From G963677325 sp963677325 (lineage in GTDB: Bacteria; Bacteroidota; Bacteroidia; Bacteroidales; Prolixibacteraceae), in contig CAXXGM010000015.1 of NCBI GenBank assembly GCA_963677325.2, positions 1-64,000 of the forward strand: 64,000 bases of DNA, read 5' to 3'. Of the stretch, positions 51,093 to 58,957 are shown in pieces. Below the pieces are notes generated by a model. That model did no database searches. It was given only the letters and a program-made list of their open reading frames with translations, and was not told where the DNA came from. The position numbers and the translations under genes were made by a program. Each line of letters starts with the position of its first letter. Within the stretch, counting starts at the first letter, position 1.

Positions 51093-51982
51093 GAATTGAA
51101 ATTTTTAAAAGGTGAAAAAATAGATTGATTTTGATTTGAAAGAGTGTGAACAAGCTCAACGGCTTGGTCGATATTCATAATATTGTCAATAAGTTTTGAT
51201 TGGATGGCGTCGTAGGCATAGAAGACTTTGCCTTCGATGATTCCTTCGACGGTGAGATCAAGGTTGGGGCGACCTTCTTTGATGATGTTCTGAAAGTGGA
51301 CCGCAAAGGGGGTGAGGTCTTCTTTGATGAGACGATCGGGTTTGTTCTGAAGGGCCTCGCGAACGGCCAAGTTCTTGTATTTGGATTCAGGAGGATAGAC
51401 ATCAATGAATTCAAGACCTATTTGCTGGTAGTATTTATCGTCCTTCTGAAGTTCGCGATAGACCCCGATGCTGCCGATTTCGCACATACGGTTAACGGCG
51501 AGGATCTGATTGCAGAAGGATAGCACATAGATGCCACCGGAGCAACACTGTCCATCGATAAGTCCGACACTCGGTTTTTTGCGGTTGCGAAGAGCGTCTT
51601 CGAGCTGCATTACAGAGGAAGAGGTTCCACCAGGGGTGTTGGCCAGCAGGATGGTGCCGATTATTTTGGAAGATTGATCGGCGAGGCGGATCATGTTGGC
51701 CATGTCATCGCAGCCAGGTCTCCACCAGTAACCGTATTTTGTCATCATGCCAATGAGGGGAATGATGGCGACCGAGTTTTCTTCCAGTTCGTCGTAAGGG
51801 TTTCCTTCGTATCCGTCGTCCGGCAGGATCATCCCGGATATGTTTTTGAGGGGGAATTCCTGCTTCTGAATTTTTTCTCCTCCTCTTAGTTTGGTCAATA
51901 TGGTTTTGACTGCTTCAAGGGATGATTCCCTGAGAAGGAGTTTTGAGGTGGTGAATTCGTTTAAAAAGAGGCTTTCCAACAT
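51089..51982 (-). CDS. Prohead protease, S49 (SppA-like) family
   Basis: 297 residues. The family pattern is clear: VAIIPLIGMMTKYG, ILLANTPGGTSSSVMQL (oxyanion loop), the nucleophile Ser148 in DGQCCSGGIYVLSF, IGSIGVY, and a Lys in the SKYKNLA region. It would trim the scaffold region of the capsid protein. The start of the capsid gene overlaps its end by 4 bases. Confidence 0.88.
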   Translation of the reverse strand: MLESLFLNEFTTSKLLLRESSLEAVKTILTKLRGGEKIQKQEFPLKNISGMILPDDGYEGNPYDELEENSVAIIPLIGMMTKYGYWWRPGCDDMANMIRLADQSSKIIGTILLANTPGGTSSSVMQLEDALRNRKKPSVGLIDGQCCSGGIYVLSFCNQILAVNRMCEIGSIGVYRELQKDDKYYQQIGLEFIDVYPPESKYKNLAVREALQNKPDRLIKEDLTPFAVHFQNIIKEGRPNLDLTVEGIIEGKVFYAYDAIQSKLIDNIMNIDQAVELVHTLSNQNQSIFSPFKNFNS

Positions 51983-52051
51983 CGCAAGGGTTATTTTATT
52001 AGCAATGATAGAGAGCTTAGGCGGGGTGAGAAAGGACGAGGGATGAAGCTG

Positions 52052-52089
52052 TCTGAACCGGGATTAAGCTGATTAAGCTGATTTAGCAG
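52052..52089 (+). repeat. CTGAACCGGGATTAAGC repeat family copy
   Basis: TCTGAACCGGGATTAAGC, then TGATTAAGC and TGATTTAGC at a spacing of 9. Confidence 0.8.
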
Positions 52090-52141
52090 AAGTTGGAAAA
52101 GGAATAATCTGGCAGGCAGTGATAGGAGGAGGGAGACCATA

Positions 52142-52169
52142 TACGGGCGACCACATAGGGTCGCCCGTA
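52142..52169. repeat. GGGCGACC/GGTCGCCC hairpin repeat, copy 3
   Basis: Here the arms extend to eleven perfect bases: TACGGGCGACC and GGTCGCCCGTA. Confidence 0.85.
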
Positions 52170-52197
52170 CAGGCAGATGAGGATATATAATGTATGA

Positions 52198-52569
52198 TTA
52201 GACTGGGGAGGCGGTTTTGAAGGTGAGGGTGGCGGTGATTTTGTTGGAAGTGAGGGTTAGGCGGACGGGGAGATCGTAGGATCCAACATAGAAGATGCCT
52301 GAATCAGAATGCATTTTAAGGATTACGGGGAGCAACGGTTTAGCGATCAGGGAATTTGTTTTGTCGTATTTCACCTGAACGGAGACGGTTTGTTTGTTCA
52401 GGGCATTCTCCAGTCCGGACTGAGACGTTTCGGACTGATAGACCGGTTTGGAAATGGACTGGACCGGCTTCCATAAGACTCCCGGTTGAAGGGTTATCTC
52501 CTCACCGGATGAAAGAACGAGTTCGGATCTTAAAACATACTCAATAATGTTGCAAATTGTCTTGTTCAT
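52198..52569 (-). CDS. Small phage protein, beta-rich
   Basis: 123 residues, starting MNKTICNIIEYVLRSELVLS. It has many alternating hydrophobic strands and a C-terminal LTLTSNKITATLTFKTAS, without signal peptide or membrane span. Located upstream of the protease. No family is recognised; it may be a minor structural protein. Confidence 0.5.
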   Translation of the reverse strand: MNKTICNIIEYVLRSELVLSSGEEITLQPGVLWKPVQSISKPVYQSETSQSGLENALNKQTVSVQVKYDKTNSLIAKPLLPVILKMHSDSGIFYVGSYDLPVRLTLTSNKITATLTFKTASPV

Positions 52570-52680
52570 GATTTTTTAAGTATTTAATTATTAATGACTT
52601 CGATATTTTCAGAAGGTTTTCAGCTGTTTTTACCTTCTAAAACGGACAGAGAGATGCGGTTGGTAGTGTAAATATTTACG

Positions 52681-52731
52681 GAAAATTTCACGAATTAGGG
52701 ACGAATTTTCACGAACGAATTACACGAACGC
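52681..52731 (+). repeat. ACGAATT/ACACGAA repeat family, copy 7
   Basis: It has the same units as at 32,820, in the gap between two genes. Confidence 0.8.
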
Positions 52732-52764
52732 ATTGTATCAATGTAGGATCAATTATAATGGCCG

Positions 52765-53241
52765 TCAACGAGATTTCATGTTATAGGAACGGCGGAGCTT
52801 ACGTTTGCGGACGAGGTCACGCCAACGGTAGTAGTTTTTTAAGAGGGCGTCTTCGCTGATGGATATGATGTCGTAGCGAAGCATGAAGGAATGAACGGTA
52901 TCAATGTAGTCGATTCCAAAGAGGTGCTTTTGCTCGTCGAGTTCATCGTGAAGCTCGGCGAACATTTTTACCTCTATTTTGCGTCCGATGATGTCATGGG
53001 AGCGCTGGCCAAGGTAGTTGAATGATTCGGGGTTTTTGCCGGTCCTGCGATCAGGTAAGGCTATTTCAAGATTGCCAATGTCGACGCGGCAGTTGACCGG
53101 GCGCCGTTCAAGAAGATCCCAGATGGTATGATAGACGTCTAAATTGTCAGGGAATTGGATAGGCTCACGGGAATGGTCGTTGAATTTTCCATAAGCATAC
53201 TCAACAAGGTGAGGTTTAATCTGAATTTTAGTTGTGATCAT
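52765..53241 (-). CDS. Conserved phage protein of unknown function
   Basis: 158 residues, starting MITTKIQIKPHLVEYAYGKF. Core features: IGNLEIALPDRRTGKNPESF, NYLGQRSHDIIGRKIEVKMF and a basic C-terminus (RKRKLRRSYNMKS). Similar proteins occur early in late operons of Bacteroidota phages and elements, but none has a role known to me. It begins the late operon after the large gap. Confidence 0.6.
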   Translation of the reverse strand: MITTKIQIKPHLVEYAYGKFNDHSREPIQFPDNLDVYHTIWDLLERRPVNCRVDIGNLEIALPDRRTGKNPESFNYLGQRSHDIIGRKIEVKMFAELHDELDEQKHLFGIDYIDTVHSFMLRYDIISISEDALLKNYYRWRDLVRKRKLRRSYNMKSR

Positions 53242-53308
53242 ATTTTGGGTTTAAGTTTTTAAATTAAACCCTGAGGCAGAGAAAGCGTTAGTAAAAATAA
53301 TAATTTCT

Positions 53309-53347
53309 TGCGAATTACACGAATTGGGGACGAATTTTCACGAACCG
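53309..53347 (+). repeat. ACGAATT/ACACGAA repeat family, copy 8
   Basis: GCGAATTACACGAATTGGGG, then ACGAATTTTCACGAA. Confidence 0.8.
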
Positions 53348-53351
53348 AAAG

Positions 53352-53394
53352 TCTGAACCGGGATTAAGCTGATTAAAGGATTAACAGGATTTTT
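53352..53394 (+). repeat. CTGAACCGGGATTAAGC repeat family copy
   Basis: It lies directly after copy 8 of the ACGAATT family. Confidence 0.8.
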
Positions 53395-53444
53395 CTGGGA
53401 AATGGCAAAAAAACGCATTTTTTTAAAATATTTTCGGAAACAGC

Positions 53445-53638
53445 TTACAACCTACAACCGAGAAATAAGTATTTATAAATCAATCGTGTATCATCAAAAA
53501 ATAGGTTGTAACCTTGTTTTGGTTGTAGGGTGTTGTAAGTTGGTTGTAACCTTTGTTTTTTTATAAGGTTACAACCTGTAATTATTTGATGTTCATTTGT
53601 TTTGATGGTGTTTTTTAATGTGGTTGTAAGGTTGTAAG
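53445..53638. promoter_or_regulatory. GGTTGTA iteron-like cluster in an AT-rich gap
   Basis: In about 195 AT-rich bases the core GGTTGTA(A) or its complement occurs about eight times (53445, 53453, 53504, 53521, 53532, 53542, 53567, 53622, 53630). Two copies are palindromic (GGTTGTAACC, GGTTACAACC). The stretch lies in a 616-base gene-free gap (53242-53857) that splits early from late genes. It may be a replication origin or the late control region. The first 18 bases match the site after int. Confidence 0.6.
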
Positions 53639-53740
53639 TGAAAAATGATTTTTTGATTCTTTTTTAAGTTTTTTAAATAGTTGAATAAGAATTCAACTAA
53701 TTAAGTTTATAATGAGATGTGATACGGGTGATAAAGAATG

Positions 53741-53830
53741 TCTGAACCGGGATTAAGGTGATTAAGGTGATTAAAGGGAATGGTCTGAACTGTGATTTGT
53801 ATGATTAAGGTGATTGATATGATTGGGAGG
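53741..53830 (+). repeat. CTGAACCGGGATTAAG repeat family, two copies
   Basis: TCTGAACCGGGATTAAGGTG, then GTCTGAACTGTGATTTG, with TGATTAAGG units of period 9. Confidence 0.75.
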
Positions 53831-53832
53831 AG

Positions 53833-53855
53833 ATAAAAAAGAGGCCGGAGCCTCT
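53833..53855 (-). terminator. Terminator of the C5 methylase gene
   Basis: AGAGGC (53840-53845) pairs with GCCTCT (53850-53855), with a run of six T on the minus strand. Confidence 0.85.
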
Positions 53856-53857
53856 GA

Positions 53858-55240
53858 TTACATTAATGATTCAACAACTTTTTGAATTAACCATTCCATT
53901 ACGGGGGGAGTAACAGCGTTTCCAAGCTGCTTAACTTGTTCTCCTCCATTGCCACAAATTATATAATCATCGCCAAATGCCATTCCTTTTTTAACTTCGT
54001 GAGGACGGATGGTTCGGTATAAAACATCATCAAGGGTGAGTTTATCTTTTTGCGGATGAATTACCATGGCCACCCTGTCGTGAGTTGGTAAAGTTCCAAC
54101 CGGTTCTGATAAAATCTTTGAAGCCTGGTTTGTGCCATTATAATAGGTTAGCCAACCATTTAAAGCCTGTGAAGATACAATCCCCATGTTTGTGACAGTC
54201 TTTAAGGCGCCAATTGCTTTTGTTATATCTCTTGCCCATGATGTTCCGTAATTTTCAACAATAAATGGAGTGACAAAACCTGTAGAATCGCTTGTAGTTT
54301 GAGTCTTTAGTGCTCCAAACATATTGGTTCCATTGTTGTCAGCTTTGCTGTGTTCCAGATAAATCATGAAACTTGAATTTCCGAAATTTTCAAGACCCCA
54401 CTTGATTCTTGCCAGTGTGTTTGGCCTTAATTGCACTTTCCTGTCATAAATTGGTTTGCCAGGAATATTCCAGTCAATAATATTAAATGCAGAATAGTAG
54501 TACGGCTCAACCTGCATGGCGCATTTTGGACAACGATAAACATATTGAGTGCGATATTTTCCGAATTGCCTGCGTGAATCTTTCCAACTCTGAATTGATT
54601 CAACTTCTTTTTCGCATACATTACAGAATGCCTTTGGCCTATATTCCAAGTCAGGCGCTTTGTTTCCTTTCTTCCAGAATACTACATACATCCGGTCCCG
54701 GCTCTGGGGAGTAGGATTAAAATGCATTGAATTTAAATAACAGCATTTGTGGTTATAGCCAAGCACATGCATAGCTGTAAGCCATGTATCAAAAAGCGGC
54801 CAGTTTGTCTTTGCTTCTACAACATTCTCTGTAATAATTACGTTGTATTTATGATATTCAGCAAACCGGCAAACATCCCACATCGTGGCCCGGCTTCGTT
54901 CGGTAGCAGGATCTATTATTTGCTTATCATACAATTCAAGTTGATCCTTTACCTTTTTATGAACATTACCGCCTGCAGGGGTATGTGTTGTGCATTCCGG
55001 GGATGTAATTAAACCATCTGTGGAAGGATATCTTCTTGGATCACTTGCTGAAATATCAGTGCAATCAACCAGCGTTTGCGGATTATTTGTGTTATACGTT
55101 TTAATGGCAAGAGCCCAATGGTTTAAAGCCAATTTAACTCTGATGCCTCCGCCAAGATTCCGCGAACAGTTGATTACTCCCTGAGTAGATCCACCAGCTC
55201 CGCAGAATTGATCTGTAAATGTAAAGTCGCTATTTTTCAT
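53858..55240 (-). CDS. DNA (cytosine-5) methyltransferase
   Basis: 460 residues. The SAM motif is FTDQFCGAGGSTQG. The catalytic Cys83 is in the motif-IV variant SPECTTHTPAGG (PEC in place of PPC, as in a phage branch of the family). The ENV motif (TENVVEAK, about 138) and motif VIII-like QSRDRMYVV follow. A four-Cys zinc ribbon (CNVCEKEV and CPKCAM, about 208-240) lies in the middle, and VKQLGNAVTPPV is motif X. It likely protects phage DNA from host restriction. Bracketed by two terminators, so it is a single-gene unit. Confidence 0.92.
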   Translation of the reverse strand: MKNSDFTFTDQFCGAGGSTQGVINCSRNLGGGIRVKLALNHWALAIKTYNTNNPQTLVDCTDISASDPRRYPSTDGLITSPECTTHTPAGGNVHKKVKDQLELYDKQIIDPATERSRATMWDVCRFAEYHKYNVIITENVVEAKTNWPLFDTWLTAMHVLGYNHKCCYLNSMHFNPTPQSRDRMYVVFWKKGNKAPDLEYRPKAFCNVCEKEVESIQSWKDSRRQFGKYRTQYVYRCPKCAMQVEPYYYSAFNIIDWNIPGKPIYDRKVQLRPNTLARIKWGLENFGNSSFMIYLEHSKADNNGTNMFGALKTQTTSDSTGFVTPFIVENYGTSWARDITKAIGALKTVTNMGIVSSQALNGWLTYYNGTNQASKILSEPVGTLPTHDRVAMVIHPQKDKLTLDDVLYRTIRPHEVKKGMAFGDDYIICGNGGEQVKQLGNAVTPPVMEWLIQKVVESLM

Positions 55241-55274
55241 TTTTATAAATTTATTTATTGGAAAGATTCTATAT

Positions 55275-55295
55275 AAAAAAGAGGACGGAGCCTCT
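55275..55295 (-). terminator. Terminator upstream of the C5 methylase
   Basis: AGAGG pairs with CCTCT around ACGGAG, with a run of T on the minus strand. It is a near copy of the terminator at 53,833. Confidence 0.75.
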
Positions 55296-55304
55296 GGTTA
55301 ATTA

Positions 55305-55706
55305 TTACCTGTGATATTTATATGGTCTTTCGTGACCCTTATGATCTCTATGTTTCTTTGGCATTTCAAAACGTTCATCCGATATTCTTGGAATTATAAG
55401 GTCAAGCATTTCTGGCTTTAAACGGTGCTCAATGGGAGGCATAGGATTAACTTCGCCTACAACAATAAATCCACGATGCACTAAAGATGATTCAATTAAG
55501 TGAAGCATCGCTTCTGGACACCTGAAATAGATATCTCCCATCTTTCCTATTATGCCAATTTCGGTTAAAAAAGAGTTTTTAATCTTTTCGTATTCATTAT
55601 TTTCATCCTCGGTCAAATCCCTAAACTCCATTAATTTTTCCCATTTAAGGATTAGCTTACGATTAGCCTTTTCAATTTCCTGACGATTTGCAATAAAATT
55701 ATTCAT
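55305..55706 (-). CDS. Small phage protein, unknown
   Basis: 133 residues, starting MNNFIANRQEIEKANRKLIL. A helical N-terminal half is followed by strands (RGFIVVGEVNPMPPIEHR) and a His/Lys-rich tail (KKHRDHKGHERPYKYHR). It may bind DNA, but no family is recognised. In the early operon. Confidence 0.5.
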   Translation of the reverse strand: MNNFIANRQEIEKANRKLILKWEKLMEFRDLTEDENNEYEKIKNSFLTEIGIIGKMGDIYFRCPEAMLHLIESSLVHRGFIVVGEVNPMPPIEHRLKPEMLDLIIPRISDERFEMPKKHRDHKGHERPYKYHR

Positions 55707-55727
55707 AAAATCTTATCTGATAGTTAA

Positions 55728-56021
55728 TTATTCAACCTCCGGCATATCAATGACAGGATACCATCCTATTTTGAAGATCCAACGATCATTTTCAGGAACA
55801 TACTCAATCTCAACAATGCAATCAGAATGCATCCTGAAATATCTGACAGCAATAGCCCATTCAATTGTTTCATGCTGAAAACAAAGTTCATAATGGCCCG
55901 TTTTAGCTCTGTTCTTAATATTTTTTTTAAGAAGTTTAAGGCAATACCGTACTCTTTTTTTGAAGATGTTACGATTGTAGGCTTTTGCAATTTTTGTTAA
56001 TTGTTTTTTATTCATCTGCAT
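55728..56021 (-). CDS. Small phage protein, unknown
   Basis: 97 residues, starting MQMNKKQLTKIAKAYNRNIF. It has a basic helical N-terminus (KKRVRYCLKLLKKNIKNRA) followed by four beta-like strands with several Trp. No named domain. Confidence 0.5.
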   Translation of the reverse strand: MQMNKKQLTKIAKAYNRNIFKKRVRYCLKLLKKNIKNRAKTGHYELCFQHETIEWAIAVRYFRMHSDCIVEIEYVPENDRWIFKIGWYPVIDMPEVE

Positions 56022-56061
56022 GATTTTTAGTTTATAATTTGAATAGAATTAAAAGATTAAT

Positions 56062-56094
56062 CAGGACTGGCAGGACAGGCAGGACAAACAAGTC
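56062..56094. repeat. GGCAGGACT tandem repeat
   Basis: CAGGACTGGCAGGACAGGC, then AGGACAAAC, of period about 9, as at 47,990. Confidence 0.7.
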
Positions 56095-56096
56095 AT

Positions 56097-57368
56097 TTAG
56101 AATAACGGGATTACATTATATCCATACCTCGTTCCTTTTTCGGTTTTCTTTCCGTAGCGGGAATATTGCAGCTGCTTGAGGGCGATGCCGATATTAACGT
56201 CGGATACCGTTGTGTGTGAGGAGTTGACTTTGCGGGCCGTGCGCAGATCACGTAGGATGTCGACCGGCTGTTTGAATTGCCCCATCTCTTCCTCTCCTGG
56301 TTCCGGCAGCCGGTAGAATTCTTTGATGAGCTTGAAGGAGGTGGTCTGGACGATGAACCGTGAGTTGTATTCGGAGAATTCTCTGAAGTCGGCAGCGTTC
56401 CAGGTGTATTCAAAATCCTGCTTCAGGAGCATCACCGCCTCGGCCCATATCTGATCGACACTGACTACCTTGGAGTATTCTTCCCAATTAATCACATCGA
56501 TCTGGTTGATGGCAAAGCGCCGGGTTCCCATGTCGGTGAGGAGGAAGCCGCCCCGATCAGCGTCCTTGTTGCTGGTACCGCAGGCTGATGCATAGCGCTG
56601 CTTTTGGGTGGTGAAGCGTTTGGATACGTTGATTTGCTGGCAGGACATGATGTTTTTGAATTCTTCAGCCGTGGATTTGGTCAGTCCGACCATTTCTTCG
56701 AAGAGAATCATCATGTTTGAGGTGAACATGTCATGATAGGACATGTCCTTAACCGATTTTACAAAATAGCCTTTCAGGATGTCGGGTACCAGGTACTGGA
56801 GAAGCGATGTTTTGCCGATTCCTTCCTCGCTGTTGACTACTACAAACATGGCGTCGTTTTCTTTTAATCCCATGGCGCAGGCTACGGTTGCGACGATCCA
56901 TTTGCGAAGGGTGTAGATAAGGCGGGACTGGTAATAGGTGGCAGAGGGCAGAGGGAATTGAGCAGAGGGCAGAGGGCAGAGTGCAGAGGGAAGGGATTCT
57001 TTGTCGCCGAAGTCGTGGGCTTTCAGAAATGAGCAGAGAAGATCGATGTGGGAGGTTCCGGAGTATTTACCCTCGAGGGATTCAAAGTAGTCCTTGATAG
57101 GATTGTAGGGCTTTGTCTGATTGGGTGATGATAAGATCTTTTTAAGTATGGAATCAGATCCACAAATTCCCTCCTCGAGCATGTGAAGGGATATGTCATC
57201 TGTGTCGATCACATCGTCGTAGGTTTTTGTTTTTGATTTGATGGTGACCTTCGAATGGTCGAATATGTTGATACGGATGTCGTAATGCTGATCGAGGAAT
57301 TCTTTAACGATCTGTACACGGTTGGATCCGGATTTGGGGATTATGGTTTCGGCGAATTTTTTGGACAT
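56097..57368 (-). CDS. VapE-type phage replication ATPase
   Basis: 423 residues. The superfamily-3-like helicase domain has Walker A NSEEGIGKTSLLQYL (about 181-195), Walker B MMILFEEM, and the VapE-like sensor TSNKDADRGGFLLTD then GTRRFAI. There is no primase domain. A linker of Leu/Pro/Ser type near residues 125-145 comes from a period-7 repeat (56,941-56,996). It probably unwinds phage DNA at replication, together with the helicase loader genes upstream. Confidence 0.88.
   Translation of the reverse strand: MSKKFAETIIPKSGSNRVQIVKEFLDQHYDIRINIFDHSKVTIKSKTKTYDDVIDTDDISLHMLEEGICGSDSILKKILSSPNQTKPYNPIKDYFESLEGKYSGTSHIDLLCSFLKAHDFGDKESLPSALCPLPSAQFPLPSATYYQSRLIYTLRKWIVATVACAMGLKENDAMFVVVNSEEGIGKTSLLQYLVPDILKGYFVKSVKDMSYHDMFTSNMMILFEEMVGLTKSTAEEFKNIMSCQQINVSKRFTTQKQRYASACGTSNKDADRGGFLLTDMGTRRFAINQIDVINWEEYSKVVSVDQIWAEAVMLLKQDFEYTWNAADFREFSEYNSRFIVQTTSFKLIKEFYRLPEPGEEEMGQFKQPVDILRDLRTARKVNSSHTTVSDVNIGIALKQLQYSRYGKKTEKGTRYGYNVIPLF
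56941..56996. repeat. Intragenic period-7 repeat (GCAGAGG units) in the VapE gene
   Basis: The units GCAGAGG, GCAGAGG, GAATTGA, GCAGAGG, GCAGAGG, GCAGAGT, GCAGAGG follow at a spacing of 7, including the spacer unit. Encoded: SLPSALCPLPSAQFPLPS. Confidence 0.9.
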
Positions 57369-57375
57369 GGGAAGA

Positions 57376-57403
57376 TTAATTACGAATTAGGAATTACGAA
57401 TTG
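57376..57403. repeat. AATTACG/AATTAGG tandem repeat
   Basis: About four AATTACG-type units at a spacing of 7, upstream of the VapE start. Confidence 0.7.
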
Positions 57404-57432
57404 GCGTTTATCGCCAACTGTGATTTCAGTTT

Positions 57433-57714
57433 TTAATATTCTTTACTCGCAACCATACAAGGGTGTGAAATTTCACTGAATAGCTCCATCAGTTCGTTAA
57501 AGGGTAGAATGATTGGAATGTCTTCACCGGATTCTGATTTTTCAGATTCATCCATATTGATGTTTATTTCTGGCCATTCTTCTGCAGGAATTTCTTCAAT
57601 TTCTATCTCAGAAATTTCCACATTGTTTAGTTCATCCTGATAGAATTTTACAGCTTCTTCTTCGGAATGTGCAGCTATATATTCGCAATCATTAATTAAA
57701 AATGCTTTAATCAT
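57433..57714 (-). CDS. Small acidic phage protein
   Basis: 93 residues, starting MIKAFLINDCEYIAAHSEEE, then strongly acidic (EISEIEIEEIPAEEWPE). The first 30 residues resemble a short alpha/beta module. Acidic early phage proteins can mimic DNA (anti-restriction), but nothing more specific is visible here. Confidence 0.5.
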   Translation of the reverse strand: MIKAFLINDCEYIAAHSEEEAVKFYQDELNNVEISEIEIEEIPAEEWPEININMDESEKSESGEDIPIILPFNELMELFSEISHPCMVASKEY

Positions 57715-57751
57715 TTTGTTTTACTTTTTATTGGTTAGAAATATGGTTAAT

Positions 57752-58090
57752 TCAAAGTGTTACCTCTTCATGGAACAGCGTTGGAGAAGCTTGCGTTCTG
57801 ATTCTTCGGGCAGGACCTCTGAGGCCTTTTGGTTTCATTATTTTTTTGGGCATGGATGGTTTTGTTCTCAGTTCCATGAGCTCCAGTTTGAGTTCGAGGA
57901 TGCGGTATTTCAACCGGCGCAGGTATTCTTTTTTGATCTCGGCGATCGGGTACAGGTCATCGCAGATTGCTACCAGCAAGTGGGTACCGAGCATCAGGTG
58001 GATGTTCCTGACATCGCCCTGCGAAAGCTTTTTGTAGGTTGCTCGAAGTCGGGCGAGTTTTTCGTTAAGAGTTTGTTCCTGGGTGTTCAT
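57752..58090 (-). CDS. Small helical phage protein
   Basis: 112 residues from the ATG at 58090, chosen because it follows the stop of the upstream gene by a few bases; a start at 58192 would overlap that gene by about 100 bases. It has long helices (LRRLKYRILELKLELMELR) and a basic C-terminus (KKIMKPKGLRGPARRIR). No family. Confidence 0.5.
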   Translation of the reverse strand: MNTQEQTLNEKLARLRATYKKLSQGDVRNIHLMLGTHLLVAICDDLYPIAEIKKEYLRRLKYRILELKLELMELRTKPSMPKKIMKPKGLRGPARRIRTQASPTLFHEEVTL

Positions 58091-58094
58091 GGGA

Positions 58095-58658
58095 TTAATA
58101 TCTGAAGTTAGTAAAATGAATAATTGCAAGGGGTTTCCATAAATCATATTTTTCAAACCAATTTTCAAAATCATTAAATTGTAAACCATCATTTAATGAT
58201 AAATTTTTATATTTAATTAATCCATCTACATGAGTTGTAATAGAAGGATTATAAATATTACCGTCTAAAAATGTTAATTTCTGAACTCCAATCCCAGAAT
58301 CTTTATCAAGTGTCATAAAAGCAACCTGACCGATTCCGTTTTTATCCCGGTGATATGGTTTTCCTGCCCAAAAGCGAAGAGATATAATTGCTTCACCTTT
58401 CCTGACCTCTTCAATGCGCTTCGCCCATAGTTCGTAATTTGCCCGGATAGTATGGATTTTTGATTCAGACCAGAAGACATCATAATTAAAATCATATTGA
58501 CACTTTGCAAATCGATCAACAGTTTCTTTAGATATTAATCCACATGGGATTTGTGCATTAAGGATTTTTTCAGGAAAATACGTTGGTTCTCCACTTCTGG
58601 TATGAGTGGATAGGAATTGCCGTGAAATTGGGAGGACGTAGGTTTTAATTTTTGACAT
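58095..58658 (-). CDS. Phage protein with possible ASCH/PUA-like fold
   Basis: 187 residues, starting MSKIKTYVLPISRQFLSTHT. The middle part KIHTIRANYELWAKRIEEVR, then GEAIISLRFWAGKPYHRD, recurs in many Bacteroidota phage proteins and resembles ASCH/PUA RNA-binding modules. The match is not strong. It ends 4 bases before the downstream start, in the same operon. Confidence 0.5.
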   Translation of the reverse strand: MSKIKTYVLPISRQFLSTHTRSGEPTYFPEKILNAQIPCGLISKETVDRFAKCQYDFNYDVFWSESKIHTIRANYELWAKRIEEVRKGEAIISLRFWAGKPYHRDKNGIGQVAFMTLDKDSGIGVQKLTFLDGNIYNPSITTHVDGLIKYKNLSLNDGLQFNDFENWFEKYDLWKPLAIIHFTNFRY

Positions 58659-58660
58659 AG

Positions 58661-58897
58661 CTATTTATCTTCTATATAAATTTCAACATCTTCAAATCCT
58701 TCTGTATCTGAAATGTCATCCCCTAAAAAACTTTGTAAAAAAGAGTATTCTTCTGTTTCAGGACCGAATCGATCCGTTTCATCTATCAGTTGCAACAGTT
58801 TATCAGCCTGTGCTTGGGAGAAATCTTCATCGATAACTAAACCGATGTTTCTACTTACTTTTTCTGTAACCTTAATCCAAAGAATTTTTTTTGACAT
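58661..58897 (-). CDS. Small phage protein, unknown
   Basis: 78 residues, starting MSKKILWIKVTEKVSRNIGL, then an acidic helical part (QAQADKLLQLIDETDRFG) and an acidic end. No named domain. Two bases from the next gene, so in the same operon. Confidence 0.5.
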   Translation of the reverse strand: MSKKILWIKVTEKVSRNIGLVIDEDFSQAQADKLLQLIDETDRFGPETEEYSFLQSFLGDDISDTEGFEDVEIYIEDK

Positions 58898-58930
58898 AGT
58901 GTTTTTATATTAATTAATTATTGATTTAAA

Positions 58931-58952
58931 GGGCGACCACACAGGGTCGCCC
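58931..58952. repeat. GGGCGACC/GGTCGCCC hairpin repeat, copy 4
   Basis: Eight-base arms lie at 58931-58938 and 58945-58952, close to the end of the ATPase gene. Confidence 0.8.
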
Positions 58953-58957
58953 ATACG

